From Pisolithus tinctorius (Eukaryota > Basidiomycota > Agaricomycetes > Boletales > Pisolithaceae): a DNA stretch of 64,000 nucleotides. The notes under the pieces are model-generated. The model was given only the letters and a program-made list of their open reading frames with translations. It was not told the origin of the DNA and did not search any database. Shown here piece by piece: positions 1 through 11,582 of the stretch (position 1 is the stretch's first letter; each line of letters opens with the position of its first letter). Location: the NCBI GenBank assembly GCA_024663395.1, contig JANFAH010000007.1, forward strand, positions 1,612,001 to 1,676,000, read 5' to 3'. The translations under genes were made by a program, and so were the position numbers.

Positions 1-1
1 G

Positions 2-253
2 GAACTGCAGTGTAAACATCATAAGACCACAAAGAAGGTGCACAAATGGGTCTTTGACATCACCCCGAAGCATTCGAGTTGTGATGTGCCACTGGTGAAG
101 GCCATGGTCTTCAGGGCAATGGTAGATGAGAGGTGGTTAGATGAACATCTGGGGATGGTGGTGCATGAGGGCATCAGCTGGCTAAAAGGGTTCTATTCCC
201 ACTGTGGGGAGCAGGTATCTGCTACCAATTATGGGGTGTGGGCTCCACCCTAG
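2..253 (+). CDS. Partial unrecognised ORF at the window edge
   Basis: An open frame runs in from the left edge and ends at TAG near 253, giving 83 residues without an internal stop. The product is mixed basic and hydrophobic, with a Trp-containing segment (HKWVFDIT near the start, ISWLKGFYSHC later). I do not recognise the family. It lies about 550 bp outside element A, so it is not part of that element, and it may be the end of another mobile element or of a gene reaching beyond the window. Confidence is low because only the 3' end is visible. Confidence 0.3.
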   Translation, partial: ELQCKHHKTTKKVHKWVFDITPKHSSCDVPLVKAMVFRAMVDERWLDEHLGMVVHEGISWLKGFYSHCGEQVSATNYGVWAPP

Positions 254-803
254 GGATAGGTGATCTGAAGGGGTGAGTTCAACCCAAGGGGAGTCGCTCT
301 AGCAGTAGGAGGGTTGAGGGAATGAATGCAACTGAATTGCCTGAGTTGCTCAACCTGTAAATGAAAAGCACGATGGATTAAAGAGTGCACAGGCCTCAGG
401 CTAGCCTGGAAAGCTGTCACAACTATGCCTGCAGCTCAGTGCTAGGCAAGGAAAGGTGAAGGGGTCATGTCAATGTCATTACTCTGCTTCCTCTCTCTGT
501 CTCTAACTCAGGGCTTCAAAAGTTGTTATTTTCCTGTCAACGAAGACAGGTATATGTGTAGCTACATGCCAAGTATGTAACTATGAAGTAAGCGATGTCA
601 AAGGTGAAAAGATCAATAGGAAATGATGGGAATTAGGTGAGGTCGACATAATGAGGGCCATGAGGCCAGAATAGCATTGGTAATCAAAAGAGAGACTAAA
701 TGTAAATGAAGTGAAAGTGATCCAAATAGAAGCAAACAAGCAGAGAATGAGAATGACAGCAAAGTGCTTACATAACCCATAGTGCGGACCTGAAGAGTGC
801 TGG
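254..803. other. Non-coding stretch left of element A
   Basis: No convincing coding region was found. Before element A inserted, this sequence was continuous with the sequence now at 13105, because CTGG is repeated at 800-803 and 13101-13104. Confidence 0.5.
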
Positions 804-1801
804 TGTGGGACATGACTTCTGAGAAGTGTGCGACTAGAGGAAGGCTGAAGGGAGAATTCCCTAGAATTGTCCCAAGGGGCACTGTGTGGAAGGAGAAGTC
901 AAGAATGAGACTAGAAGGTGGTGAGGGAATTCGAGCGAGAGCCACAGAATTTAATTCTGGACAGATGTGGACACATGAAGGACTGTGAGAGGGGTATACG
1001 AAATTCCGAGAAGCTGATTTGTGCCAGGAGAAGTGTATTTTGAGTGAGGGGGATACGGGAAAAGGTGTACAAGACTGGGGGGGATGCAAGAGACATGAAG
1101 ACCACTGGAGATGCTGTAGATGCTGTAGACTCAATATATGCACTTAGACTCTGAAAACTCTCGAACTTGCAGGATGCACGCTGATGGTGACTCTAAAGGT
1201 GGGTGTCCTATTTCCAACATCATGGCAGAATTATATAGTACAAGGGAAGTAGGTACAAGTTGGAGTAAGGTGGGGCAGAAAAACTAAAAGACTGGAAAAT
1301 AAAGGAAAGGACATCAGATGTCAACGAATTACAGATGCATGTGAAATAGTCCAGTGGGTAGTAGACAAGAGTAAGAACAGGACAACGGTAAGGGGTATCT
1401 TCCAACAGGACGAGGGTATGCGTACAAGTGGGAGATGGAGCTGAATGACACAGGAGGGCAGAGCGTAGCATACTGGAACGAAGTCCAGCTTGTGGAATTT
1501 AGGGCAACAGGGGAAAGTGGAGTTTTTTAGAGGAAAGTGGCACAGATGACTGGTGATGTGGCTGAGCAGTGGCATGGCTACTGAATTCTGGATGACTCTG
1601 CATGAATGTGGAATTTCTGGATCAGCATTTTGATGACTGAGTGACATGCGGAAGGTTGGTAGAAACTCTGAAGGTGACAGGGGTTGGGAGGGAACATGAG
1701 GACATGAGCAGGAAAAATTCTGAAACAGGTTTGTCATAGAGGCCTGCGGAATTTAGTGACAGATTCCTGTTCCAGCCTCAGGGAGTATATGGCTCCCTAC
1801 A
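804..1801 (-). repeat. LTR of element A (3' LTR in element sense)
   Basis: This 998-bp direct repeat matches 12103-13100. It begins TGTGGGACATGAC and ends GGCTCCCTACA. A purine-rich stretch (GGGAGG in minus sense, 1802-1808) sits where the polypurine tract is expected. Differences from its partner are mostly CpG-type transitions. A minus-sense TATA-like CTATATAA lies near 1230-1238. Confidence 0.93.
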
Positions 1802-1850
1802 CCTCCCAGGGACTTTGAATGCTGACCATCCTCGGTCAGACTGAACCGAG

Positions 1851-3064
1851 ATGCGACAGAGACGAGTGGAACTTCGGCAGATGTTACGTAACAATGATGG
1901 CATGTGGTCAGAATTCTGCCTCGTGCAGAGGGAAATTCCACATTGTATGAGATGGCCCTGCAGAATTTAAACTCACTCAGAGGGCAGCTCACTGCTCATC
2001 AAACCTCCCCAACAACACTCTTGTCCATGTATCCTGCCCCAACATCTCATCCACTCATTGACATGCAAGCTTACTCAATCTGTGACGCATGACTGGTGTT
2101 CAGCATGAGGGACCAGGCAATCACCTCGCTGTCAGCAGCTCTGAGGCATGTTAGAGTGCTGATTGACATGGTGCCGCAACCCAAAGAGAGCTTAGAGGCA
2201 ATATACAAGTGGGTGGGGGACTGGGACCAGACTTGGGTGAGTGCACTGGATACTTGTGCAATGCAACATGCCAACAGATCTCCAGGCCAGTATTTACTTG
2301 TGGTGGAAGTACATTGACAAGAACGAGATCTCCATCCTGAAGGTGTGCAATGCCAACCTTCGTGACATGACCGAAGAAACCACAATGCAGCAGAACGAGG
2401 TGATCCCAGTGGTCATAGCCATAGCAGATCTTCATCGGCCAGAAGGGCAGTGAAGATTCCACATCGACGACGTCTTTGAGGACTACCAGGAGTGGGTCGA
2501 GGAGAGAGTGCACTTGGAGGCTGAGAGGTTGGCCAAGGCACCGTCAGTGCATACCCAGGGCCAAACAGCAAGAGACATGGGCCAAGACCACGTGCCAGAG
2601 GACACCAAAGGACACCTGTCAAGAGGAGCTGCACATTTGACAGGGGGGGGGCTCTGGTAGCATGAGCAAAGGAAAAGGGAAACAGAAGGTGCATTCCATG
2701 TCCTTGACAACCCCGAGCATGAATGCTGACTTCAATGAAAATTCCACAGGCCACCAGCAAGGAGGACAAGCTGGCTGATGATGTCAATGATGATGAGGGT
2801 GATGGTGAAGGTGAAGGCGAACCAGGTCCTTCTGCAAAGGGACCTCGCATGGCTGGGGACAACAAGCCCTGCAAGACGTGTGTGCAGGCAAACCTCATGT
2901 GCATCAGGGAGCCAGAATCATCCTGTAAATGGTGTCACACACCAAAGGTGTTGTGGACATGGTTACAGCTGACTCTGCCTAACTCGTCGACAAGTTGTGC
3001 ACAATGCCCAGGCATGCAGATGAAGACTAAAGGCCTCATGCATAGAAAGACTGTCAGACATTAA
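1851..3064 (+). pseudogene. Antisense cysteine-cluster gene of element A (decayed)
   Basis: Just inside the 3' LTR, on the strand opposite gag-pol, a coherent coding track starts at ATG 1851 (MRQRRVELRQML). It shifts frame near 1920 and passes a TGA at 2090-2092 and another at 2451-2453, both compatible with lost CGA codons. It shifts again near 2240-2280 and at a G-run at 2642-2649. A Lys/Gly-rich segment (SMSKGKGKQK) and an acidic stretch (EGDGEGEGEPG) follow, then a cysteine motif near 2868-2940: C-x2-C-x6-C-x7-C-x2-C, where the sixth cysteine of a Zn2Cys6-like cluster is not in frame. The layout resembles the antisense gene at 21195-22441 in element B. The function is unknown; zinc and nucleic-acid binding is an inference from the motif. 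Confidence 0.5.
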
Positions 3065-4040
3065 CAGTCATCCTTTGCACAAGAATGAGTCATCAGTGCT
3101 AAAGAGAAAAGAGGAAGTGAGTTAAGCACACATTAAAGGTTTTTAGTGCCTGTGTATGGCATTCTGGTTTTTGTTGTATCTCCACCATTTCCAAAGATAT
3201 CGACTCCATTCCCACACTTGCTTAAAGTGCTCAGCCCCATGATTCTTCCTTCCAAATTTGGAGAGGATCCTTGCACCCTGCACATTTCTACAGCACTCCA
3301 TCCATCAGATGCTCATTTCGCTAAGTCCATCAATCATGGCCACCTCTTCATTGATCATCTTGCTTGTCTCATTTGCCAGAGACAGTGGCTATGTATATCT
3401 GCCAGGCATTCCCACCAGCTTCTGTCCTGAAGCCCCCTGGTTCATCCCATCGTTGTCAGCCCTGTCTCATCCCATGCAGCTTGGTCAGCGTGTTCTCCTT
3501 GTCAGTATGACTTCCAGAAGGACATTCTTTGGTCGCCTCAGGTCTGTCACTCAACTAGAAAGGTCTTATGTGGTCGTTTCAGTCTCCCCAGTTGATGAAG
3601 CATATGGATCATTCCTCCCTGCTCCCTGCACCATCTTTATTCCAGTCTCATCCATCATTCTTCCCGCATTGTGACAGCTGCAGTATAATCTACTGTCCTC
3701 CAGCCTCCCTGATTGCATTCATGACAGGTATGACATGCATCTTGCCTTCTTACTGCAGGATCCAGCAGAAGACGTCCCCCCTTCTTCTCCTCCTCCATCA
3801 GAGCCCCATCCATGAAGTTTTTGTTAACTTCACTGAGAGGATGGAAGGGTGGGAGATGCGATTGCATATGCTCTCATTGCCCCACAGACCCCCAACGCCC
3901 TAGCCCCCTTTGACACCTGACTCATGCCCTTCAATTCTGGAATTAATACTTCCCTATCTGGAAACACCATCCATCTGTCATGCTGTCTTTGGATCTAGAG
4001 ATGTCTCTGCTGAGATCTAACTTGCATTGCCACACCCTAA
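3065..4040. other. Element A interior without a supported gene
   Basis: This pyrimidine-rich sequence has several short open frames on both strands, but none shows a recognisable domain or continuity across frames. It may be decayed coding sequence of the element or of something nested in it. Confidence 0.4.
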
Positions 4041-4773
4041 TGTGATATCAGTGCACTTACTCAGTTTCTGATTCTATTTGACTCATTTTGTGATATTTTG
4101 ACTATCCTTGACTCGTTCATTGCCAATACTTACCAATCTTCTTTGCTTGCTTACTTTTCATTTCTTGCTTACTCATCATGATTACTCAGTCCTTACTCAT
4201 TACTTACCAAGTGTTTGTGCCTTGTTTGTCACAAGCTGTGCCCCCCCCCACAGTATATAAACCCCCATGTACTTAGCTACCAGGAAGCAATCAGAAGCAG
4301 TCCAGCAGTCAGTTCAGTGCCTATCTCATTGTCGACAGTTGAGGCTCCATGAAGGGGTCTATCTGTCATCATTTGTATACTTGGTAGTTGAGGCTCATTT
4401 GGAAGAGTCTATCTGCCATCCTTCATCATCTGAAGCTTCCTCTTAGTCAGCAGTCTTAGTCATCCCCCCCACTCCTGCATAACTCATCATCGACTTGTGC
4501 AAGGAGCATATTCTATCAAAGTCCATTACCCCCAAGTACTTTCGGCTGAACACCTTCACTCCATTCAGCATCCCCTCCTCAGTCATCATCCATTCATCTA
4601 CTCCTGCATAACTTGTTGATGACTTGCGCCAGGAGCACCTCTACTTGAAGTCTCCCCCACATTTAGGTTTCTCTGCACTCCAGGTTCTGCAGAGGCAAAC
4701 CACCACTCGCTCTTATTTGTCTTTTGTGTTGGATTTGTTTGGTTTTCACCAGCATTCCACACTTTGACTCACA
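4041..4773 (+). promoter_or_regulatory. LTR-like promoter block nested in element A
   Basis: The block ends TTTGACTCACA at 4773, and TGGTGCCAGAAGG follows one base later, like a primer-binding site. TGTGA occurs at 4041 and at 4089, giving TGTGA/TCACA termini. A strong TATA box (TATATAAAC) lies near 4253 after a run of C residues. No second copy is in the window, so this is either one LTR of a truncated plus-strand element inside A, or an internal promoter driving the ORF at 4774. Confidence 0.4.
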
Positions 4774-5518
4774 ATGGTGCCAGAAGGCAAAGTGCAAGTG
4801 CTCTCACTCTCATGGAGTAGGGAGAAAGGTGAGTACCAAACAGGTGAAATTCCACAAGGGAACAAGCTGACACCACCTTCAGTGAAAGAACTCTGGTACC
4901 ATTGGGGAAGCAGGCCTGTCCCACAAACAGGTCAAATCGATTACGACTTCGAAGGTGACCCTGGCAGAACCTGCAACTGGGCCTGCTAAGAAGCTTACAC
5001 TGAAAATCCTGGCTCACAAACAGCAGCCTGATCTGACTCCCACATGTTCTCCTTTGCCACAACTGACCCCTTCACCCCACGATCCTTTGCCAACACCTCG
5101 TCTCTTTTTCCACAGGGCTACTCCAACACCCGGACCCTCATTCAAGCCCTCACCAGCCCCTGTTGATGAACCTGGAGCATCACTTCTGATCAACAAACCA
5201 CAAGTCAAGAGCGAACCATTCTTTGTGACTGCAACCAGTTTACTGGAGGAACCTGGATACATCGAAGTGTTGGCCCAGAGCGACACTCCACTGGCCACAG
5301 AAATTCTGGAGGTTGAATACCCACATGAGCAGCTGACAGCGAATATTGTTGAGCATCTGTGAGTGCTCAAGGCAAGAGCCGAGGATGAAGAATTTGAGTT
5401 GGAGCAGGTCTACTGGCTGCTGGAGATGCTGGCGAGGTGGGTAACACATTGGATCGAGACTGCATGGGCTAGATGGGAGGAGTTACGAAGGTTGAAGGAC
5501 GATCTCCATGACCTGTAG
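4774..5518 (+). pseudogene. Plus-strand Pro-rich/coiled-coil ORF inside element A
   Basis: ATG 4774 follows directly after the LTR-like block. The first frame (MVPEGKVQVLSLSWSREK) is followed by a second frame from about 4930 that stays open to TAG 5516-5518, except for one TGA at 5360-5362. The middle is rich in Pro, Ser and Thr. The last 50 residues are charged with regularly spaced Trp and Leu (YWLLEML, WARWEELRRLKDDL), as in an amphipathic helix or coiled coil. It converges on the pol end at 5763. It could be the gag N-terminus of a nested element or an accessory antisense gene of A. I do not recognise a family. Confidence 0.4.
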
Positions 5519-5762
5519 ATAGCGTACTAGTGTCTGTGGAATTTTGTACTCATATGTCCTGAATGTGAAAGAGTCTTTCATGCGTTGGTATTAGTACTAC
5601 AGTAAGGAAATGTAAGACTTTTGAAGGAAAAAAAGTGTGGAATTTTTTTTTTTTGGCTTTGTCTCTTTCATGTGAGCAGTGCGGAATTTATATATGAGAT
5701 GAAACAGGTATCAATAAAAGAAAGAAGAGAGAGAAAAGAAAAGAGGTAGAGAGAAGGACAGG

Positions 5763-7265
5763 CTACTCATCTGACTCATCCAACGGGATGCCAGCAAGTG
5801 TAGGGTCTGGGAATGCATTGTCTTCAAGATGATCCAGGTCTTGCAAGGAAATGCCAGTCAGCTGGGTGACTTCAATACAAGTGTTATTCTGCAGGAAATA
5901 GGGGTATAGGTGAAAGGCAGCAAAGTGGAATTTCGAGACAGTGCCATCTAATTCTGCAAGTATGTATGAGCTGCCTTTAGTGCATCTGACGACAATCATA
6001 GGCCCTAGGTAGCACGGTTTGGTTTTCCAGTCGAGTTCTAGTTCGATATGGGAATTCTGAATGAGGACAAGCAACCCTGGTTTGAAGTTAAAGTCTTTGA
6101 TGGAACATGCAAAACAATTGACAAAATCCTTGGCTGAGGCAAAGTGGGATTTTAGGACCAGATCATGGATGCGAGCAAGGTCCTCAGGGTGTTTCTGGAG
6201 TTGGCGAGCATGGTGAGCAATGAGGTCTGTAGTCAAGTAAAATTCTGCCTCGAAAGGGGCTAAAAACATCACTTTGACCAGATTGAAAGGGAGTCTGGGT
6301 TCAACACTGTGAGCCATATAGAATGGAGAAAACCCAGTTGCCTTGTGGACCGTAACTCTCTCTGCCCAAAATACTGCAGGGGCCACTTCTGACCACCTTG
6401 ACACTTCTCCACCACAACTCTTTACCATCGCCTCTCTTACATCAAAATGCCGTTGTTCGACAACTCCATTAGCCTGTGAGTTATAAGGGGAGATGCATAT
6501 GTGGCGAATTCCGAAGGTCTTGGAGAGCCAGTTGAGAGTGAGGACATATGGTCCCCCATTATCTGTGACGATCTCTGCAATGGCACCCCAATGGCACAGA
6601 ATCTGTTCAAAGGTGAACTTTCCAATGGACTTGCCTGTCTCTGCACGAAGCATAGCCCATTCAGGGTAACTGGTGAGTGAACAGCAGGCTTGAGTAATGT
6701 AGTGAAACCCATTCGACTTTGGCATTAAGAATGTGTCCATATAACCCTTGTAAAACAGGAGCTTGGGGATGGCAATGACTGGTGGTATATGAATGCAATC
6801 CAAATGATGGATCTGGCACTCATGGCACGATTTAACATACCAACAGATGTCCTGCTCTAGCATGGGCCACCAAAAGTGAGTCAGCAAACACATACAGGTT
6901 GAGAAGATACCCTTGTGCCCTAGGTCATTGTGGGCCTGGCAGAGAATTCCAAGGCATTTGTGTGAGGGTACCACTAGCTGATGCCATCCCTGGGGATCCT
7001 TCCTCCACAGTTCTCCCCCTTTTATGAAATACTGAGTTGCAAGATGCACTAGGCTCTCCAATTCCACCTCCTCTAACCCTTTGGGTGCCTTCTTCATTTC
7101 CAAAAACTCCTTCACCACTCTCATCCTCTCCTCCCTCTGCTTCGCTTTCTCTGACCTCGGAATTTCAGGCTCGAGAGTTCCAGGCATCGATTCCTCGGTG
7201 GTAAAGATTCCTAGACTCTGTGATAGGGAGAGAGATGAGTCTGACATGACGCTCGGAATTTCCAA
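5763..7265 (-). CDS. Element A integrase region
   Basis: A 500-residue open frame forms the C-terminal part of pol. It has a zinc-binding-like HHCC region (HNDLGHKG, then SCHEC), the DDE catalytic core (YMDTFLM, VTDNGGPYV, NGVVEQRHF) and a long C-terminal domain ending in LDESDE. The three acidic residues of the core are present, unlike the catalytic residues upstream. It reads in the same frame as 7275-8762 and is separated from it by one TGA at 7275-7277. It would normally be cleaved from a polyprotein, not translated alone. Confidence 0.85.
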   Translation of the reverse strand: MEIPSVMSDSSLSLSQSLGIFTTEESMPGTLEPEIPRSEKAKQREERMRVVKEFLEMKKAPKGLEEVELESLVHLATQYFIKGGELWRKDPQGWHQLVVPSHKCLGILCQAHNDLGHKGIFSTCMCLLTHFWWPMLEQDICWYVKSCHECQIHHLDCIHIPPVIAIPKLLFYKGYMDTFLMPKSNGFHYITQACCSLTSYPEWAMLRAETGKSIGKFTFEQILCHWGAIAEIVTDNGGPYVLTLNWLSKTFGIRHICISPYNSQANGVVEQRHFDVREAMVKSCGGEVSRWSEVAPAVFWAERVTVHKATGFSPFYMAHSVEPRLPFNLVKVMFLAPFEAEFYLTTDLIAHHARQLQKHPEDLARIHDLVLKSHFASAKDFVNCFACSIKDFNFKPGLLVLIQNSHIELELDWKTKPCYLGPMIVVRCTKGSSYILAELDGTVSKFHFAAFHLYPYFLQNNTCIEVTQLTGISLQDLDHLEDNAFPDPTLAGIPLDESDE

Positions 7266-7274
7266 GGGGTAAGG

Positions 7275-8762
7275 TCAAGACTCAAAACATGCTTCCCTAC
7301 GATTCAAGAGCTTGACTGCGAAAGCCCCACACTCATCTATCCAATCCTCATGGTCCTCATCCCCCTCCTCATCTTCTTCTGTCCTCGGCCTCCTCAAAAG
7401 TCTGTCTGGTGCTGTGTGCTTGTGTGCTGGAACATGTATGAGCTTGAAGTTGAATAGGAGAATTCCGGCGATCCAATGATTTATGGTTGTGTTAGGCTGT
7501 AGATTGGGATTGTTAATCATCCCTCTGATATATTGTGCATCCACCTCAACAACTAAATTCCACACACCGAAGATATGAAGTTGGACGTCGTGCAAAGCAT
7601 GGAAAAGTCCAAACAGCTCCAGCTTAGCTTGGCTGTAGCAACATTCACACTCATTGAGGGTTATTGAGCCAAACCTAGCAGGGTAGCATTTTCCATCTTC
7701 CCCTTCCTGCATGAGGAGGTACCCGACAGCAATGTTAGAAGTGTTGACTGCTAAGATGACCTTCCTTTTGGAATTATAGTTGATAGTTTGCAACACAGGG
7801 GACAAGACGATCACCCAGTGGAGGTACTCCATGGCTTCCCTATGTTCGTCATGGAATTCAAAGGGGACATCCTTCTTGGTCAGCTCGACAAGGGGATGGG
7901 CATGTTTGGCGAAGTCTTTGATGAAGATCCTGCAGTACGAGCAGAGACCTAAAAATCTGCATACTTCAGTAACATTTGTGCAGTAAGGCCAATCTTTAAT
8001 CTTCTGGACTTTAGTTTCATCTGGAATTCTACCCTCGAACAACACCTTATGTCCAACCACTATGATAGACAGCACAGCAATGATGCATTTCTTTGCTGAC
8101 ATGGTGGCTCCTGCATGACACAGATGGTGTAAGACTCAGTTGATGTTCTGCAGGTGCTCCCAGATGAAGTGTCTAATCCCAGAATTCTGTGGGATCATTT
8201 TGTAGGTCCTGTCAGGATTTTGGTAGTGAGATTTGGGGCCTTTAATAGGACAGTTGTTGATAAATGGAATGGTGACTTCTGGAATTTCGTCCTTTAAGAT
8301 CCAGCAGACATCTCCATGGAAAATTTGGACAGCATTCGTGTAGTCCATAGGAAGTTTGGTGAGTCGAAGGGTGCTGATAGGAGTTTGGAAGGTAGTGAGG
8401 TCATGGTAATCATCGTGTATGGTGCAATGATTGTATCCAGCCATAAGATTTAAAATTCCATAGACTGAATGGCAAGCAAAGGCTTCAGCGATCAAATTGA
8501 TGAAGGGGGGAATGGCTGAGTCCTGGATAGAAACAGCATTTAGAGGTTGTAAGTCATGTATGAGGTGCAGAGATTTTCCGTCCTTCTTGACTATGCAGAA
8601 CCATTTTGAGTGGTAAGACAAAGTAGATGGTTCATAAACCCCCACGGAAATCTTTTCTTTGATGATATTGACAACTTCACAGAAAATAGCAGGAGGAATG
8701 GGAATATTCTGCTCGATCCAAGGCTTGTGGGCTAGCATAGGTATCTTCAGGGGCAGGAACAT
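7275..8762 (-). pseudogene. Element A reverse transcriptase and RNase H
   Basis: The upper part (8762-8136) is the RT palm and fingers, including HLIHDLQPLNAV and LTTFQTPISTLRL. The catalytic box that family members usually show as FIDD reads FINN here, so both Asp are lost. The lower part (8102-7275) is the RT connection and RNase H, with PFEFHDEHREAMEYL and LVVEVDAQYIRGM. The first RNase H Asp is also Asn (AVNTS). The two parts share a frame and are separated by a TGA at 8136-8138. Both catalytic losses are explained by CpG to CpA changes (ATCGAC to ATCAAC, GTCGAC to GTCAAC). It is enzymatically dead. Confidence 0.85.
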
Positions 8763-9593
8763 GTCCTCTCAAAAGGTCCCTCTTTCTGAAGTGTCCCAAG
8801 CAAAGGCATCCTCTTGCTCCCTGACCAACCATTATACTAGGTCTAATTCCGTAGGCCAAAGGAACCTTGCTGGGTCCAGATTGAGCTCGTCAGCTCTTTT
8901 CCTGAGTAAACCTGGAACCTGGCATGAACAGAGGGGGATGAGTAGGTAAAACAGGCAGATCTGTGAGTGGGTCTTTGGCCTCCTGTTGCTCTACCCAGAA
9001 TTCTGCTGGCATCAACATCAGTACTGGCCTCACCTTCCTCACTACAGGTTTGTACTTTAAGACATGATAAACAGGATCAAACTGATAAGTAGAGCATAAG
9101 GCAGAAATTGTCAGTGGAGAAATGGTAGTAGCAGTCAAGAACAAGAAAGGATCAGTCAGAGAAATGGAACTGGTGTCAAAGGGATCGACAGGGGGTGTAC
9201 TGTTGCCTCATAAGTCGTAGATAAACGCTGCAGCAGAATTTATGGCAGTGTCTGTGGGCAAAAACGTGGTAGACTTCAAAGGGTATAAGGGTGGATCAGA
9301 AACATAAAGTGAACACACAGAGAAAGCGCAATCCTGGTCTCCTTGCAGATTGTATGAGTCCTCGACCAATACTAAAAACCCTGTTCAGGTGGATTCATGT
9401 GGTGACACATTTGTTTTCACACAGAGAAGTCTTCTTCGTCTTCGGAATTTACGAAATGTGGAAGGGGTTGCAGTCTGTTGTGAGGTCATGTTGGAATTAA
9501 AACTTGTTTCCTGGAATTAGGGTCACAGATTTCTAGAGACTGTTCCCCATCAGGGAAATCATGAAGGATGCTGGAGAGTAGGCAGAAGAAGGG

Positions 9594-11582
9594 TCAGCCA
9601 AGGAGTAAGTCAAAGGGCACACGATCAACAACCTGGATTTGTAGATGGGCCTCAATGTTCCCTATGCACAAGGTGGCATTCTCTATGACCCCAAGGGTGC
9701 TTTCTTTGGATTGGTTAGCAACCTCCAGAGTCATGGTCATGTCAGTATGGAGAGGGGCCTCTAAAGCCTCCCACAACTCCTGTCACAAGGCCACTACCTG
9801 GCATCTGCTGTCCAGAATACATTCGACATGGAGTTTGTCCATCAAAATTCCATCAACAGCATGTAAGGGAGCTGTAGTGAGGCCTACGCACTTCCCTTCT
9901 GTGTCTCTGACCCAGTACTGCTTGTAGGATGCCCAGGCAGCTGAGGGTGTCGCATCTGATGTGGTTTCTAAACTCCTGATCATTATCTTCTTTGTTGCAG
10001 CCAGTTCTCTGACTTGCTTGCGAATCTCCAGGCTGACAGCTAATAGGTCTTTAGTAGAGATTTCCATTTTTGCATCCAAGACCTGGTTTACGATCCACTT
10101 GGTTGCCACAGCCTTGTCAAAACTGCTTTGGTAACGGAATTGGGGTGTGGAATTTGTAGGTGGCTTAACTTTCTGGAGATCTGTAAGGTTAGGAACCACT
10201 GGAGTTTTCCCGGCTATTGGGGCTTCCAAAGGCGAGGCAGGGTTAGCTGGAGCGGAATTACTGACTGGGATAGGGGGCACTGGTGTGTTGGCTGACACTG
10301 GGACTGCTAGTGCCGGCCTTTGACGACGAACTGGGACTTCTACACCATTGAAGTGAGCTGTCTTCTTTTTCTTGATAGTGTTCTTCAACTCTTCTACCTG
10401 TGCATAAGCCCTTGCTAAGGCACGTTGGTCTTCTTTGTCAGCATCCTCCTCTAGGTTTTTGTTGACTAGATAGGAAGAGGGGTGTAGGTCGACTTGGTAT
10501 TCTGAAGCATCTTTGTTGCTGAAGAACATTGTGCTGATGAGATGGGGAGGAGTATCATGCCTGCAGGATGAGGTTGACTGCTGGCCGGGTTGCTGAACTG
10601 AGATGAGGTTTGCTGAGGCAATGATTGAGTCACACATGGTGAGGAAGTTATCAATCTTTTCCTTGAAATTATGACCTGCAGCTGTCCTAGGAATATCAGA
10701 GCCATCTGGCATGAAAACTCTCCCTCCAATCAGGGAGCATTTCCCAGCTTGTATGTATTCATGACACAGTGCACACTCTGCAGTCCTGTGCCCATCTGTT
10801 CCCCCACAGAAGAAACACTGTGGATCGAAGGAATGATGGAATTGTCCTTCTTGACCTTGTTGGGGAGGCAGGGTAGAAACAGGTTGCTGAGCAACATGAA
10901 CATACTCTTGCTTCAGGATAGTAGGAACAGCTGGCGAGGAAGATGGAGCAGAATTCTGGGGAAACAGTGCTGACAAGTCTGGTTGAGGGAGGTTCTGTTT
11001 GGCCCCACTGAGGAGGTAGTTGGCATGCTTGTAGACAGTATCGAACTTCCATGGTTTGTCGATGTCATGATCTAGGTCAGAGAGTTGCAATCGTGTGAGC
11101 AAGGAATTCCAAAACCTCGGGGGAAACCCCTCAAGGAATTTCTCATTGGTGTAGTCCTCAGGGAGTTTCTTCTTCTTCTGGATGAGGCCAAGGATACGTC
11201 AGAATTCTCGGACATATTTCCCAAGATCTTCCAGCGACTCCATAGGCTTCTGAACCTGATGGTAGAGTAAAGTTTTGAGGTCGGCTTTGGTATAGCAATG
11301 ATCTTTCACTGAGGTACCTGGATAGTAGTTCAGGAGTTCTTTGGAAAACGCATCCCAGTCATTGAAGCCATCGGTTGTGGCATCTAAGGTTGACCAAAAC
11401 TCTGCCTCATTGTGGTCAGCATAACGAATGACCCAGTGGATCTTATCTTTCCCAGTGTCAAGGCCAGCTTTGACACAGAGTTGTTTGAGGTCTTCAAGGT
11501 AGCGAGTGATGTCTTTGGTACAACTGGAAAACTTTGGGGCTTTGTTAGAACCCCTGAGTGGCATGTCTCTAGCTCCAGACAT
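9594..11582 (-). pseudogene. Element A gag and protease
   Basis: One frame runs from ATG 11582, broken by TGA at 11199-11201 and 9783-9785. The N-terminal half is capsid-like (MSGARDMPLRGSNKAPKF onward). A zinc knuckle CFFCGGTDGHRTAEC lies in the middle, followed by a Pro/Ala-rich linker. The C-terminal end is an aspartic protease start, ILDSRCQ, where the active-site Asp-Ser-Gly has become Asp-Ser-Arg. The interval 9593-8763 continues the protease-RT linker in the same frame with more stops, mostly TGA. The 5' leader (11583-12083) has no clear gene. Confidence 0.8.

Noticed and set aside
613..1143. 176-residue minus ORF overlapping the left LTR, with a similar ORF at 12071-12442
   Set aside because: Both lie in LTR sequence and are copies of each other because the LTRs are copies. 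Low-complexity Ser/Leu/Pro composition and no domain.
2237..2277. Possible 41-bp intron in the antisense gene of element A (GTGAGT to ACAG)
   Set aside because: Splicing it would not restore the downstream frame, so a frameshift explains the change better.
9783..11102. Independent host gene with a CCHC zinc finger
   Set aside because: It is in frame with the upstream capsid ORF and sits between the LTRs in the gag-protease position, so it is element A gag.
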